Positions 43,045-52,061 of a stretch of 64,000 bases of DNA are shown here, piece by piece (positions within the stretch are counted from its first letter, which is position 1; every line of letters begins with the position of its first letter). The DNA is from Deltaproteobacteria bacterium (lineage in GTDB: Bacteria > Desulfobacterota > Desulfuromonadia > Geobacterales > Pseudopelobacteraceae). Where the stretch lies: assembly GCA_021780495.1 (NCBI GenBank), contig JAJXYO010000007.1, forward strand, positions 42,300 to 106,299. The letters are read 5' to 3'. Made by a program: the position numbers and the translations under genes. Below the pieces are notes generated by a model. The model saw only the letters and a list, made by a program, of their open reading frames with translations, was not told where the DNA came from and searched no databases.

Positions 43045-44013
43045 CTACACACAATATTTATTTACTGCATCCTTTAATTCCTTAATCACTTTTTCCTTCA
43101 ACCACTCCGGCTCCAGCACCTCCACATGCGAACCATGCTTCAGTATCTCCATCATGATCTCCTGCTCGTGTGAAGCCGGGATAGTTCGCACCAGCGAGCC
43201 GTCATCCTGAATCACTTCGGTCTGTGCTTCGTGCCACATCTCACCTTTGATCCAGCGTGACCGCTCGGGAGTGAAACGTAACACCACATCAAAGCTCTTC
43301 TTGTTTTGAAAGATCCCGAATGTGTTCTGTAGGAACGGTTGCCACTCCTCTTTCCCACGAATATTGAAGGCTGTTCCCTCCACACTGCAGAGCGTCATCC
43401 TCCCCAGTACAAAATCCCTCCAGTCATTTCGCAGATGACAGAAGGAGATCAAATGCCAGTTCCCCATGTAATTGACCATGTGGTGCGGCTCCACCGTTCG
43501 CATGGTGCAGTTGCTGGAAGTGGGTGAGTAGTAGCAGAAGGTGAGTAATTTCCCCTGCAGCAGGGCCGATGTAACAACTTTGAAGGTTTGTGGATCGGTT
43601 GGGCTAATATTCTTCCAACGAAATGAGAAGGCGTCCTCTGGCTTGGCTCTGCCCGGCAGGTTGGCTGCCAGTAGCGATCCAAGCCGTTTGGACACACTCC
43701 CAAGTTCATCGGCAAGTGAACCGGCGGATGCTTCAGTGATCAGCTTGCGGGAGATCAGCAGGGCCAGGATTTCTTCTTCGGAGATGCGAATAACGGGAAG
43801 CTGAAAGGTGGGATCGGTGTAGTAATAGCCCTTGTGGGACTGGTCATATTCTAGAGGGGCGCGTAGGCGATCACGGAAGTGGTCAATTGAACGTTGAGCA
43901 GTCTTGGGTGCAATCTCGAAATGCTCTCCCAGCTTGCTTGCATTGGGAAAACGCTCACGACGGGCTTCGTGATCAAACCAAACAAAACGCTCCAGGTACA
44001 ATTGGTCGCCCAT
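43045..44013 (-). CDS. WYL-domain transcriptional regulator
   Basis: The 322-residue protein has an N-terminal helix-turn-helix (SKLGEHFEIAPKTAQRSIDH) with a wing. It continues into a WYL domain with LLTFCYYSPTSSNCTMRTVE, PHHMVNYMGNWHLISFCHLR and a C-terminal WCX-type domain ending KELKDAVNKYCV. WYL regulators with this layout (BrxR/CapW type) control phage-defence operons and may sense nucleic acid. It points at the DISARM-like operon from 160 bp upstream on the same strand, making it the probable regulator. Start at ATG 44013, set by AGGAGG 5 nt upstream; ATG 44016 is adjacent. Confidence 0.88.
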   Translation of the reverse strand: MGDQLYLERFVWFDHEARRERFPNASKLGEHFEIAPKTAQRSIDHFRDRLRAPLEYDQSHKGYYYTDPTFQLPVIRISEEEILALLISRKLITEASAGSLADELGSVSKRLGSLLAANLPGRAKPEDAFSFRWKNISPTDPQTFKVVTSALLQGKLLTFCYYSPTSSNCTMRTVEPHHMVNYMGNWHLISFCHLRNDWRDFVLGRMTLCSVEGTAFNIRGKEEWQPFLQNTFGIFQNKKSFDVVLRFTPERSRWIKGEMWHEAQTEVIQDDGSLVRTIPASHEQEIMMEILKHGSHVEVLEPEWLKEKVIKELKDAVNKYCV

Positions 44014-44287
44014 CATCCCCTCCTCGCGCTGCTCTATAGCATTAAAATAAAAGCAGGCTCATGTATACGCTCATAAACCTTGGTCGTCAAACAGGGAATG
44101 ATTAAAATTGAACTCCGCTAACCCATCATGATCATTGATGAACAGAGATTGGATTACAGTAATCATATTCCACTCAATATTTGCAGAGAATTATTTCCAC
44201 ATTTTGAAAAAAACATTTCAACTAGGTCCCTATCCGGGGGAGGTCATCCTTTATGATAAGACCATAATAATCACGAGGAGGGTCACC

Positions 44288-44644
44288 ATGGGGTCAACAG
44301 CCAGATATGAAGAGTACGACACTACACCGCGTCTGACAGGTCATGCCGCATCCAGAATGGGAAGTCGCCGTATCAACCAGGATGATGTCACCAACGTGAT
44401 GAATTACGGACATTGCTACCATGTGCGTGGTGCTGTGGTGTACGCGCTTGGCCACCGTGAATCAGAGTTATGGAGAAAGGAAGGGCTGCGGCTGGAACGG
44501 GTCGAGGGACTGCAGGTGGTTTGCGCGGCGGAAGACGACACCGTCATCACTGTCTACCGCAACAATGATTTCAGCAGCCTGCGTAGACGCAACACCCGCT
44601 GGTCGCCGAAGAGATCTGCAGTTCAGGCATCGAGAGTCAATTGA
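44288..44644 (+). CDS. DUF4258 domain protein
   Basis: The 118-residue protein has the DUF4258 pattern: TGHAASRMGSRRINQDDVTN, then VMNYGHCYHVRGA, and the strand VICAAE-like region LQVVCAAEDDTVITVYRNND. DUF4258 proteins share a RelE/ParE-like fold and often serve as toxin-like or regulatory modules. The start at ATG 44288 is fixed by GAGGAGGG; an ATG further upstream lacks one. No partner gene is adjacent, so it may be a lone module. Confidence 0.75.
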   Translation: MGSTARYEEYDTTPRLTGHAASRMGSRRINQDDVTNVMNYGHCYHVRGAVVYALGHRESELWRKEGLRLERVEGLQVVCAAEDDTVITVYRNNDFSSLRRRNTRWSPKRSAVQASRVN

Positions 44645-44945
44645 CTCCATAGATCGTAAAGGAATACGGACTCGACGGCATCCAGGATATGGAAGCAGGT
44701 GAAGGCGGCCAGTTCGAGATATCCACCTGTGCGAGCTGCCTTTGTCTCCCGTAGATTCGATCAATTCATTCATCAGGCTAATGAGACCAGACAACATACT
44801 CTGTCCTGTTAAGACAGAGTGCTGCAACACGCTGATATAATGACTTTTTGTATGTAAAATTGAGTTGACAATCAATTTGAATTTGGTCAATCTGATCAAG
44901 AATTCCTGATCGTGATCAGACCGTCGAGAAAGGAGGGAGGATGTG
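44645..44945. promoter_or_regulatory. Non-coding gap with two perfect inverted repeats
   Basis: No gene is visible in these 301 bp. ACTCTGTC, a 7-bp spacer, then GACAGAGT lies at 44798-44820, and TCTGATCA, a 14-bp spacer, then TGATCAGA lies at 44891-44920. The second ends about 20 bp before the ribosome site of the gene at 44946. Neither is followed by a T run, so they look like operators, not terminators. Function inferred from symmetry. Confidence 0.45.
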
Positions 44946-45266
44946 ATGGCAAGAAAAATTGAAGCAATTGTTATTTCGGCTGTTGGAACTGTTATCCCCT
45001 GTCTTTTTGCGGGAGCGATTGTTGGATTGTTCTTCATATCGTCATTTTGGTATTGGATGCTTGGTATCGCTTTTCTGGCATTTTTCTACGTATGCCTAGA
45101 TCGCGTACCGGTACGTCTTTTTGCCGGCACCACAAAAGGGCTCTCTGTATGGCAGCTTCTAAAATATGGCTATACAAGCACCGACAAAAGGCCCGTTTAC
45201 TGTGGTTGTTGCCTGAATGACGAGTGGAGACTTATCCGTTACCGGAGATACTACCGACATCGCTAG
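44946..45266 (+). CDS. Small membrane protein with C-terminal Cys-Arg-rich tail
   Basis: The 106-residue protein has two hydrophobic segments near the N-terminus (IVISAVGTVIPCLFAGAIVG and YWMLGIAFLAFFYVCL), then a polar part with a CGCC motif (VYCGCCLNDEWRLIRY) and a basic end. It starts at ATG 44946 behind AAGGAGGGAGG. Its 3' end overlaps the convergent gene at 45232 by 35 bases. The family is not recognised. The CGCC motif in a membrane protein could bind a metal. Confidence 0.55.
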   Translation: MARKIEAIVISAVGTVIPCLFAGAIVGLFFISSFWYWMLGIAFLAFFYVCLDRVPVRLFAGTTKGLSVWQLLKYGYTSTDKRPVYCGCCLNDEWRLIRYRRYYRHR

Positions 45267-45579
45267 GCAATGATGAAACATAGTCCCAAGCTCCCTTTAC
45301 CTTGACGACCTCATCCCTTTCCAGAACAACACATCCCCGGTAAGTTGCAACGAGTGTGTACGGCTCAGATGTGTAGAAATATATATTTGTCCCGTCTGCC
45401 TGTTCCAGATGTTCAAGAACTGATACAGGCAGTGAAACCTGTAATCCATAGATTAACAGAACTGCTCCAAATTCTGTCACGTCCAGAGCCACATTGACAG
45501 GCGGTTCATCAGGAATTTCGAGCCCATTTCCAACAACCGCAATAATTCCGTCCGACACGAACAATATTTTTTCAATCAC
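45232..45579 (-). CDS. Hypothetical protein downstream of traG
   Basis: A 115-residue, beta-rich soluble protein (MIEKILFVSDGIIAVVGNGL...) follows traG by 3 bp on the same strand. It shows strands such as GAVLLIYGLQVSLPVSVLEH and IYFYTSEPYTLVATY, with no catalytic motif. Probably the last gene of the conjugation operon. It overlaps the convergent small membrane-protein gene. Unknown function. Confidence 0.6.
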   Translation of the reverse strand: MIEKILFVSDGIIAVVGNGLEIPDEPPVNVALDVTEFGAVLLIYGLQVSLPVSVLEHLEQADGTNIYFYTSEPYTLVATYRGCVVLERDEVVKVKGAWDYVSSLPSDVGSISGNG

Positions 45580-45582
45580 ATT

Positions 45583-48500
45583 TTATCTCCTTTGGCTACG
45601 CGGTTGTGGCCCTCCACCTTTTGGCAGTGGTGAGGTTTTACTCTGCTGTTGCAGTATCTTGCTGGTCCGTTGAATTTGTTGTTGAACATTCCGCGCTTGC
45701 TGTTCTGCGGATTTAGCCGCTTCACGAGTAGCAGTTTCTTCAATTCTTTTGGTTGCCGCGGTGTTCTCATAGCGAGCTTTTGCCAGTGTCCGATTTGGCT
45801 GAATTATTGAGCTGACGTCATTGATGAGGCCTGCTGTTTCACTCAACGCTCCCTGACCAACGGCAATTGTAGTAGCAGCCGCACCAGCATCAATTGAACG
45901 GCCGTCCCTGAACTCCTGTGATGCAGCGCTACCTGCCAGATTTTGTTTGGATTCAACCCTCGTCCCAACCACCTGAGAACTCGAATAATCCGCCTTAACC
46001 CCGCCATCAGCACGAACGCTCCCGGTAATTCCACCTCCAGACCTCGTACTGACAACAGCCGCCCCCTGTTGCGATGCCTGAACAAACTGATCCTCGGTAA
46101 TCTCAGAACGCTGGCCGGCAATTAGATTCCCGCTTTTGTCCATCTTGCCCTGCACCTGGGAGTAATGAAGGTTGCCATCCTTGTCCTTGGCGTACATAAG
46201 GACATTTCCGTCAAGTCCGTTGGAGAACGATCCACCGACTACTTCCATCTTTCCGGTCTTGTCGTTTTTGGCGTAATACCAGTCACCGTTGACCATCATC
46301 TGCTTGCCGCCGGCCTGGATCATATAGCTGCCTGATTTCCTGGAAACATTCAGTGACTGGTTCTCGTAGCCGGTCTTGATAAAATCACCGACTGTCTTAC
46401 GCAGCCCCTTGTCAGTTGTCGACACGTTCCGGTCCAGACGCTCGATATCAGTCCCGGTTTTACTCTGACCGAGATCGAACTTCTGCACCCGGCCACCCTG
46501 ATCAACGGCAAACGAAGCGAGATTGCCGTTACGGTCGTAATCAGCCTTGTAATCGAAAGCCTGGCCGGACATCTTGGCGACATGGGCGGCAGCACTCTGG
46601 AATCCGGAGGCACGTAGTTGTTTCTGCAGTTCAAGAGCTTGTCCTTTGTCACCTTTGGCAACGGTACCGGAATCAGACGAATTGACGATCCCGCCATCCA
46701 TACCGACATTGACAGCGCTCTTGCCGTCGGCTGTCGTGAAGTTGATGTTCTGCCCCTCCATCGCCTTCTGCATCTCGGCAAAGCCCCGTTCGGTCAGGTG
46801 GCCATTCTGGTACATCTCCGGATCGTTTTTGAGTTGGGGAGCAATACGTCCAACCATCTTATCCGCTGCAGCATGAACAAGCTGGTTGCGGGCAATCCTC
46901 CCGGAAACATCATTGCTGATGAGCTGTTGGTAGTTGCCGTAACCGCCACCTGCATAAATACCCTGGATCTTGCCTCCGGTTTCCGTTGCTACGACATTGC
47001 CAGCCTCTGTACCGGCAGCAACCGGGCCGCCGAGTTGATTGGAAAGCCCAGTTACCTCTGAAGCGTGTTTGCTCTGCTGGAACTGAGCGTTCATCTGCAT
47101 GAGCTGTCCGGAAGATATCCCGTAGTTATCGGCAATCTTGTTCACCGCATCGGCATTGGCAAAACCCCCCAGGGCTGTAACCTCCGAACGCATGTCGTTG
47201 AACTCCCGCCAGTTCCCATTAAACCCGAGAGACCTGGCTGCGGCATACGCTCCCATTTCCCCCTGCAGTTGCCCGACATTCTTATCCATGTTGGCAGTCA
47301 GGAAGTCAGAATAGTTTTCTCCAGAACCAAAGACATTTGCCAATGCCCGGTCATTGGCAACTCCCATCTTGGCAAAGGCCAGAGTGTCACCGCCATAGCT
47401 GCCGGAAACCACAACCTTGGTCGCAGCGGACTTGTCGAGTCCCAGACGGCCATCAAAGGATTTCAGCTCGTAGGCAGATGACAGACCACCTTCCCGCATG
47501 GCCCTGCCGCTACCACCGAAACCGATTGATCTGCCAATCTCGCTGTCAGCAGATATCCTGCTCGAAAATTCCATACCGAAGTCCCGGATCATATCGCTCG
47601 ACGCCGTGGTCTTACCGGACATACCGACCAGCGACTGCGCCTGCCTGGCTTGAAAGCTATGCTCATTGCTCCAGGCCTGAGTCGGCATAGCGGTGACATT
47701 GCGCTGCATGGCCGAAGCTCTGCCGGAAGGATCTTCAACCTCATGAGTAGCACGGTTGCCTGCGGACTGAACCTGACTGACCATACCTCCGGCCATCATC
47801 GCCATGGCGTGACCACCAAACTTGATCAACATACCGGTTATAACCGTCGCCAGCATCATCCCGCTCATTCGAAGTGTGCCGAACATCCCGAGTATCTTCA
47901 CTGTCTGGTCAGGGAAGAAGTAGAGAGCATCCATACCCAGCTTGTTTTGCCGCACCATTTCATAGGCCCGATTGGCATAGTCCACGGCAAACTGGTGGAC
48001 GATGGCATCGGTAACACCCCAGGCAGTCAGCCATATAAAGAAGCCGGCAATGATCCCCACGGCTTTGCCGATCAGCGGCGTGGGAATGAACAGAGCCAAA
48101 AACGGCAGCAATCCAACCGCGATGGCGGTAAGCGCCGCCTTCAGGATCGGCAACCACTCGTTGGCCGACTTCATGGCACCTGAAGCACTAAGCAAGAATT
48201 GGTAATTGGTGGCACCGGCAGCATTGCCGCTACGGAAGATCTCCTCCAACCGCTGGGAGACATAGGCCTGCTTCAGGAAATCGTCAATGCTCGCCGCCCC
48301 AAGACCGGTGCCTGAATTGACGTTGTTCAACACCGTCTTGCACTGGATCATGGCGGCAGCATCAGCCACGTCATACCCTAGATTGGCACAGACCGATTGG
48401 ATGTTCTTGTCAAGATTGGCCGGAGTAAGCGCCGCTTTGATGCTGGTCCATGAGTCGGTACAGGTGAGAGCCTGCCCCTGCGGGTTAGCTGCATCATAGT

Positions 48501-49200
48501 AGACCGTCCAGATGGCGGGATTGACCGCCTTGTCGAGAGAACCAACAAAATTAGTGGTTGTCTTGCGCAGTTCGTCCACCGTGAGCCCGGCATTGGGATT
48601 CATCAGCGCATAGGAGACGCAATCTTTGACGTAGCGCCTCATGGAGGCGTCCAGATTGCTGTCCACCGCCGACAGAGGAATGCTTGTGAGTTGGGCGAGG
48701 CCCAAGAACCCCTTCCCTCCCGCCTGAGTCTGATAATTCAAAGGATCTCCGGCAGTGGTGACAATATCAACCAGTCCCCTCTCGATCTTATTAAGGATGC
48801 CGGCCACCGCCACCACCCCATCAGGGATGCCGCCAACCGCCTGGTTCTTGTTGAAGACCGGATCATAGACATGGATGGTTCCCTTGGGGACAACCAAGGC
48901 AAGATAAACCATGATGCCGATCATGGTCGGCACGATCCAGGTCATGACCGAACCGTTGGCGGTACCAAGCGACTTGGCGAAAACCGTCACCCCACCGAAG
49001 AAGAGCCCTGCGGTGATGACCACGAAGTAAAGCGACTTGTAGGCGTTGTCGCCAAATATCAGCGCCAGCTTGCTAAACGCATTAACTACCGCGTCATGAC
49101 CACCCCAGACGTAGAACTCCATGTCCAGGGCCAGAGCCATGGATGGAATCAGCAGCAACATCGCCGTGAGGACGAACCTAGAAGCTGTCCGTGTCGACAT
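45583..49200 (-). CDS. traG: F-type conjugal transfer mating-pair protein TraG
   Basis: The 1,205-residue protein begins with a signal peptide (VLTAMLLLIPSMALA) and MEFYVWGGHDAVVNAFSKLA, the start typical of TraG_N. Membrane helices follow in the first 470 residues (TIVPTMIGIMVYLALVV-like, and near 385-410 and 455-475). A long soluble, Gln/Gly/Ala-rich C-terminal part extends into periplasm or recipient. TraG stabilises mating pairs and in F-like systems helps pilus assembly and entry exclusion. ATG 49200 is chosen because GCAGGAG precedes it. It overlaps the upstream membrane-protein gene by 23 bases. Confidence 0.88.
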   Translation of the reverse strand: MSTRTASRFVLTAMLLLIPSMALALDMEFYVWGGHDAVVNAFSKLALIFGDNAYKSLYFVVITAGLFFGGVTVFAKSLGTANGSVMTWIVPTMIGIMVYLALVVPKGTIHVYDPVFNKNQAVGGIPDGVVAVAGILNKIERGLVDIVTTAGDPLNYQTQAGGKGFLGLAQLTSIPLSAVDSNLDASMRRYVKDCVSYALMNPNAGLTVDELRKTTTNFVGSLDKAVNPAIWTVYYDAANPQGQALTCTDSWTSIKAALTPANLDKNIQSVCANLGYDVADAAAMIQCKTVLNNVNSGTGLGAASIDDFLKQAYVSQRLEEIFRSGNAAGATNYQFLLSASGAMKSANEWLPILKAALTAIAVGLLPFLALFIPTPLIGKAVGIIAGFFIWLTAWGVTDAIVHQFAVDYANRAYEMVRQNKLGMDALYFFPDQTVKILGMFGTLRMSGMMLATVITGMLIKFGGHAMAMMAGGMVSQVQSAGNRATHEVEDPSGRASAMQRNVTAMPTQAWSNEHSFQARQAQSLVGMSGKTTASSDMIRDFGMEFSSRISADSEIGRSIGFGGSGRAMREGGLSSAYELKSFDGRLGLDKSAATKVVVSGSYGGDTLAFAKMGVANDRALANVFGSGENYSDFLTANMDKNVGQLQGEMGAYAAARSLGFNGNWREFNDMRSEVTALGGFANADAVNKIADNYGISSGQLMQMNAQFQQSKHASEVTGLSNQLGGPVAAGTEAGNVVATETGGKIQGIYAGGGYGNYQQLISNDVSGRIARNQLVHAAADKMVGRIAPQLKNDPEMYQNGHLTERGFAEMQKAMEGQNINFTTADGKSAVNVGMDGGIVNSSDSGTVAKGDKGQALELQKQLRASGFQSAAAHVAKMSGQAFDYKADYDRNGNLASFAVDQGGRVQKFDLGQSKTGTDIERLDRNVSTTDKGLRKTVGDFIKTGYENQSLNVSRKSGSYMIQAGGKQMMVNGDWYYAKNDKTGKMEVVGGSFSNGLDGNVLMYAKDKDGNLHYSQVQGKMDKSGNLIAGQRSEITEDQFVQASQQGAAVVSTRSGGGITGSVRADGGVKADYSSSQVVGTRVESKQNLAGSAASQEFRDGRSIDAGAAATTIAVGQGALSETAGLINDVSSIIQPNRTLAKARYENTAATKRIEETATREAAKSAEQQARNVQQQIQRTSKILQQQSKTSPLPKGGGPQPRSQRR

Positions 49201-49918
49201 GCACGACTCCTGCGGCAATCAGTTTGCGGTTACGAAAATAAGCGACCAGCATGGCGGCGATAGGAATGATGATGAACACTGCCGTGGACACAAGTACGAA
49301 GTAAGCGGAGATGAGGAAGATCCCCTTAAATCCCTGGATCCAGTAATAGATCGAGGTGACCGTGCTCGGCGAGGTCTTGGCGTAATAGAGCTTACCCACC
49401 GCCCACAGCACGTTCTTGTCGGTAAAGATCTTGAAATAGAGAAAGTGGAAGGCGATAAAGGCCAGTACCGCCTTGACGATTGCTCCGAAGACCATGCCGC
49501 CCAGGAGATTCAACACCATTGCCCGGGTGTACTCACCAATGAAGCAGGTGGACGCCTTGGCCATGAAGATGGCGTACCCCAGCGAAAAGCCGAGAGCCAG
49601 CAGGAAGGCGCTGAACTTGTCGAAGAAGGTCGGCGACGGATCACCGAACATGGGGATGTACTGCTCGATCACGCCGATGGCCACGGGGGTCAGTAGCGCC
49701 GAGACGATCCCAGAGGCAAAGGAGCTCCGGAATCCCACCTCCATGAATTCAAGCCGCTGCTTGGTGGTCAGGAAGCGGGCCTTGATTATGCAGCCGCCCA
49801 GTTCGTTGGCGAAGTTCTGATCTATGTAGGAGATCGCCTCCAGGAGCCCTCGCGGGTGGATCTCGTTGCTCTGGGGTACCGGCATTACATCCGGCGAGCT
49901 GTTGCTATCCTTCGACAC
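49178..49918 (-). CDS. Multi-TM inner-membrane protein in the transfer operon
   Basis: The 246-residue protein has a soluble N-terminus (to about 75) and about five hydrophobic helices (including FSAFLLALGFSLGYAIFMAK, AMVLNLLGGMVFGAIVKAVL and FVLVSTAVFIIIPIAAMLVA). No F-type name fits by motif. Conserved position between traG and the peptidase gene suggests a role in the transfer apparatus or in exclusion. It overlaps traG by 23 bases. Confidence 0.6.
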   Translation of the reverse strand: MSKDSNSSPDVMPVPQSNEIHPRGLLEAISYIDQNFANELGGCIIKARFLTTKQRLEFMEVGFRSSFASGIVSALLTPVAIGVIEQYIPMFGDPSPTFFDKFSAFLLALGFSLGYAIFMAKASTCFIGEYTRAMVLNLLGGMVFGAIVKAVLAFIAFHFLYFKIFTDKNVLWAVGKLYYAKTSPSTVTSIYYWIQGFKGIFLISAYFVLVSTAVFIIIPIAAMLVAYFRNRKLIAAGVVHVDTDSF

Positions 49919-49927
49919 TGCGTCCTC

Positions 49928-50179
49928 CTATCCCGTAAATGACCTGACCAGGTTCATGACCCCACCCCCATAAGCGACAATGGCAGCCAGCAGCAGGCAG
50001 ATGGCGGCCAACGTCGGGTTTCTCTGTCTCACCCCGACCCAGAATGCCGAGACCACCAGGGCGACAAAGAAGAAACGCCCCCAAAAGCCATAGAGCATAG
50101 TTGCAAAGAGCTTCTGCCAGAAGCCGGTATATTCCGCCTGCCCCATGTAGTGCAGTGGGTTGAGTTTCTCGATGGGCAC
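49928..50179 (-). CDS. Small two-TM protein in the transfer operon
   Basis: An 83-residue protein with two membrane segments (GRFFFVALVVSAFWVGV and LAAICLLLAAIVAYGGGVM) and a short polar start MPIEKLNPLHYMGQAEYTGF. It lies 11 bp from the peptidase-like gene and 9 bp before the next. Size and topology resemble small pilin or pilus-base proteins, but no motif confirms this. Confidence 0.6.
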   Translation of the reverse strand: MPIEKLNPLHYMGQAEYTGFWQKLFATMLYGFWGRFFFVALVVSAFWVGVRQRNPTLAAICLLLAAIVAYGGGVMNLVRSFTG

Positions 50180-50190
50180 TGATGCTCCTT

Positions 50191-50685
50191 TCAGAAGATC
50201 GGGTATGCTTTAGCCAGGATGCGGCTCTTGTCTACAAATCCAAAGTAACGTGAGTCGAAGCTGTCTTTGTGCTGCCCCATTACGAACATGACTCCTTTGG
50301 GGATCGTGCCGTTGAAAACGAAGTGCTGCAGCGGTTCACCCTTCAGAGAGATGTCCTTGGCCCGGACCAGGTATTCACCGTTGCAGTAGAACTTTTTCTC
50401 CGCATCGACGGTGAGCAGATCCCCCTCGTTACAGCCAAGGATCTTCATGACATCCTCGGACTGTTTCATCCCCATGCGGGCTGAAAGTTCCTTGTGCCGG
50501 AACAGGACGTAATCTCCCCGCACCACCTTGTCCGGATTCCGGATGAGCCAATAGACCCGATGCTTGAGTGAAGGCGTGAGCGTGACGCTGATCTTGTAGG
50601 GGATCAGCGTCCCCGCCACGAGAAGGACTGTGATTGCCAGCCAAAGCCGCCAGTTGCTGAACTCAAGGTTTAACGGTTTCGGCAT
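50191..50685 (-). CDS. traF: TraF-type S26 signal peptidase
   Basis: The 164-residue protein has one N-terminal membrane anchor (WLAITVLLVAGTLIPYKIS), then TPSLKHRVYW with a candidate catalytic Ser at about 39, a strand GDYVLFRHKE, and the end DSFDSRYFGFVDKSRILAKA with PIF, which matches the DSRYFGP...A-P-I end of TraF/TrhF peptidases of the S26 family. It should process the conjugative pilin or a related substrate. Start ATG 50685 lies within the end of the trbI gene (23-base overlap). Confidence 0.85.
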   Translation of the reverse strand: MPKPLNLEFSNWRLWLAITVLLVAGTLIPYKISVTLTPSLKHRVYWLIRNPDKVVRGDYVLFRHKELSARMGMKQSEDVMKILGCNEGDLLTVDAEKKFYCNGEYLVRAKDISLKGEPLQHFVFNGTIPKGVMFVMGQHKDSFDSRYFGFVDKSRILAKAYPIF

Positions 50686-51055
50686 TACGCACCACCGCGT
50701 CACCCATGATGACCACCCGGTTTTTGGGAATGGCTGTAATGACGGTCTCAAGACGGTCAAAACTCCTCTTCAGTTCATCGTCATTCAGCTTGCCGGCCAG
50801 GTAATTGTCCCGCTGTTGGGCTATGTACCCCTTGATATCGACGGCCACGATCTTCTGGGCATACCAGTGGTCATAGCCAATAATGGTGGCCAAAGATGCG
50901 CCCAAAGATACCGCCAAACAGAGCGCCATAATGGGGATGAGTCCCGGTGACTGTTTTGGCTGCTCTTTCGGTGCCGATGATGGTGCACAAACAGCAGCCT
51001 TGATCTCAGGCTGTTCATTCGATGAGGTCGTCTCCATGTCGTTCTTTTCGTTCAT
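50663..51055 (-). CDS. trbI: F-type conjugation protein TrbI
   Basis: The 130-residue protein has a disordered acidic N-terminus, one membrane helix (IPIMALCLAVSLGASLATII), and the TrbI-type strand IVAVDIKGYIAQQRDNYLAG followed by a coiled segment and VVIMGDAVVRNAE. TrbI affects pilus extension and retraction. The longer frame reaching 51199 is rejected because ATG 51055 carries a purine-rich ribosome site and the extension is low in family character. It lies 22 bp after trbC. Confidence 0.75.
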   Translation of the reverse strand: MNEKNDMETTSSNEQPEIKAAVCAPSSAPKEQPKQSPGLIPIMALCLAVSLGASLATIIGYDHWYAQKIVAVDIKGYIAQQRDNYLAGKLNDDELKRSFDRLETVITAIPKNRVVIMGDAVVRNAETVKP

Positions 51056-51077
51056 TATGTATGCTCTCTTTCCTGAA

Positions 51078-52061
51078 TCAGTTCTTCCTGGTTGAAGCGG
51101 TGAGTAGGTCAGCCAAGGTGCGTGATCCGGTTTCCCTCTGGATCTGTTCGAGCAGATATTCGAGGCTGGCGTCGCCGTAGACGGTATGGTTCTCCGCAAT
51201 GCTTGTGTTCTTTGAATCGCCTTCGCTCAGGGCAGCATCATCCGCCTTAATGCCACGGACATAGACGACTGTGGGCACCCGGTCGATTCCGTACCGTCTG
51301 AACAGCAGAGGATCTACAGCCAGGCCGACCGGCAGCATCTCGCACTCCCCACCTGCAGGATTGCACGACGCGTCACGTTGCAGCACCGATGCGATGAAGC
51401 TGATAGTCGGCTGGATCTTCGTCATCCCCTCCACGAACCCGCGAATGACCAGGGTTACATTCGGATCACTCAAACGGGCCACCGAAGCCGCATAGTTTCT
51501 GACTGTCTGCAACGGCATGGCAGATGAGATGAACAGATAAACCCTCTCGTCATTGCCGAGCTTACCGTGTGCTTGAGTCTTGCTGTCCGGATAGAACCTG
51601 GCGGAAGCGTTCCCGAAGAGCTCTCCCGTTATCCTTTCCGTTTCGCTCTTCAGCCGTCCTTGAAATTCCGGGGAGCGATAGTAGGCGTCAAGCTGTTCAG
51701 CCACATGTTTCATGTCATGCTCAGCGATATTGGCCGGAATTTTTATTGTTCCTGTCATGCGGTTCGCGCTGTCGAGCACTGCCGCAACCTCCGGAACTCC
51801 CAGCGACTGAGGCTGCTGTTCATTCCAGAACTTCCCACCAACGAAGACCTTTACCCGCTGACGGTCGCCGCTGATGACTGCCCTGCCAGGCTTGCCGGAA
51901 CAGGTTCCGATGACCTTCAGGTAGATAATCTCCCCATCCTGGCGCTCTGTCTGGTAACAGGCATCCGGCGTGTCGATGAATGCCTGCCGGGGATTGTCCC
52001 CTCGAACAACTGCAGGAATGACCAGGGCGGCCAGTGTTAATTGAGCGCATAGCCGACGCAA
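51078..52061 (-). CDS. trbC: F-type pilin assembly protein TrbC
   Basis: The 327-residue protein has a signal peptide (MRRLCAQLTLAALVIPAVVR), an N-terminal beta domain with GGKFWNEQQPQSLG, and the TrbC core RVYLFISSAMPLQTVRNYAA, then VTLVIRGFVEGMTKI and VGLAVDPLLFRRYGIDRVPT with VVYVRG, a thioredoxin-like pattern. TrbC is a periplasmic protein needed for F-pilus assembly. The N-terminal 90 residues exceed the usual TrbC and may be a fused small domain. Start overlaps traU by 25 bases. Confidence 0.82.
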   Translation of the reverse strand: MRRLCAQLTLAALVIPAVVRGDNPRQAFIDTPDACYQTERQDGEIIYLKVIGTCSGKPGRAVISGDRQRVKVFVGGKFWNEQQPQSLGVPEVAAVLDSANRMTGTIKIPANIAEHDMKHVAEQLDAYYRSPEFQGRLKSETERITGELFGNASARFYPDSKTQAHGKLGNDERVYLFISSAMPLQTVRNYAASVARLSDPNVTLVIRGFVEGMTKIQPTISFIASVLQRDASCNPAGGECEMLPVGLAVDPLLFRRYGIDRVPTVVYVRGIKADDAALSEGDSKNTSIAENHTVYGDASLEYLLEQIQRETGSRTLADLLTASTRKN

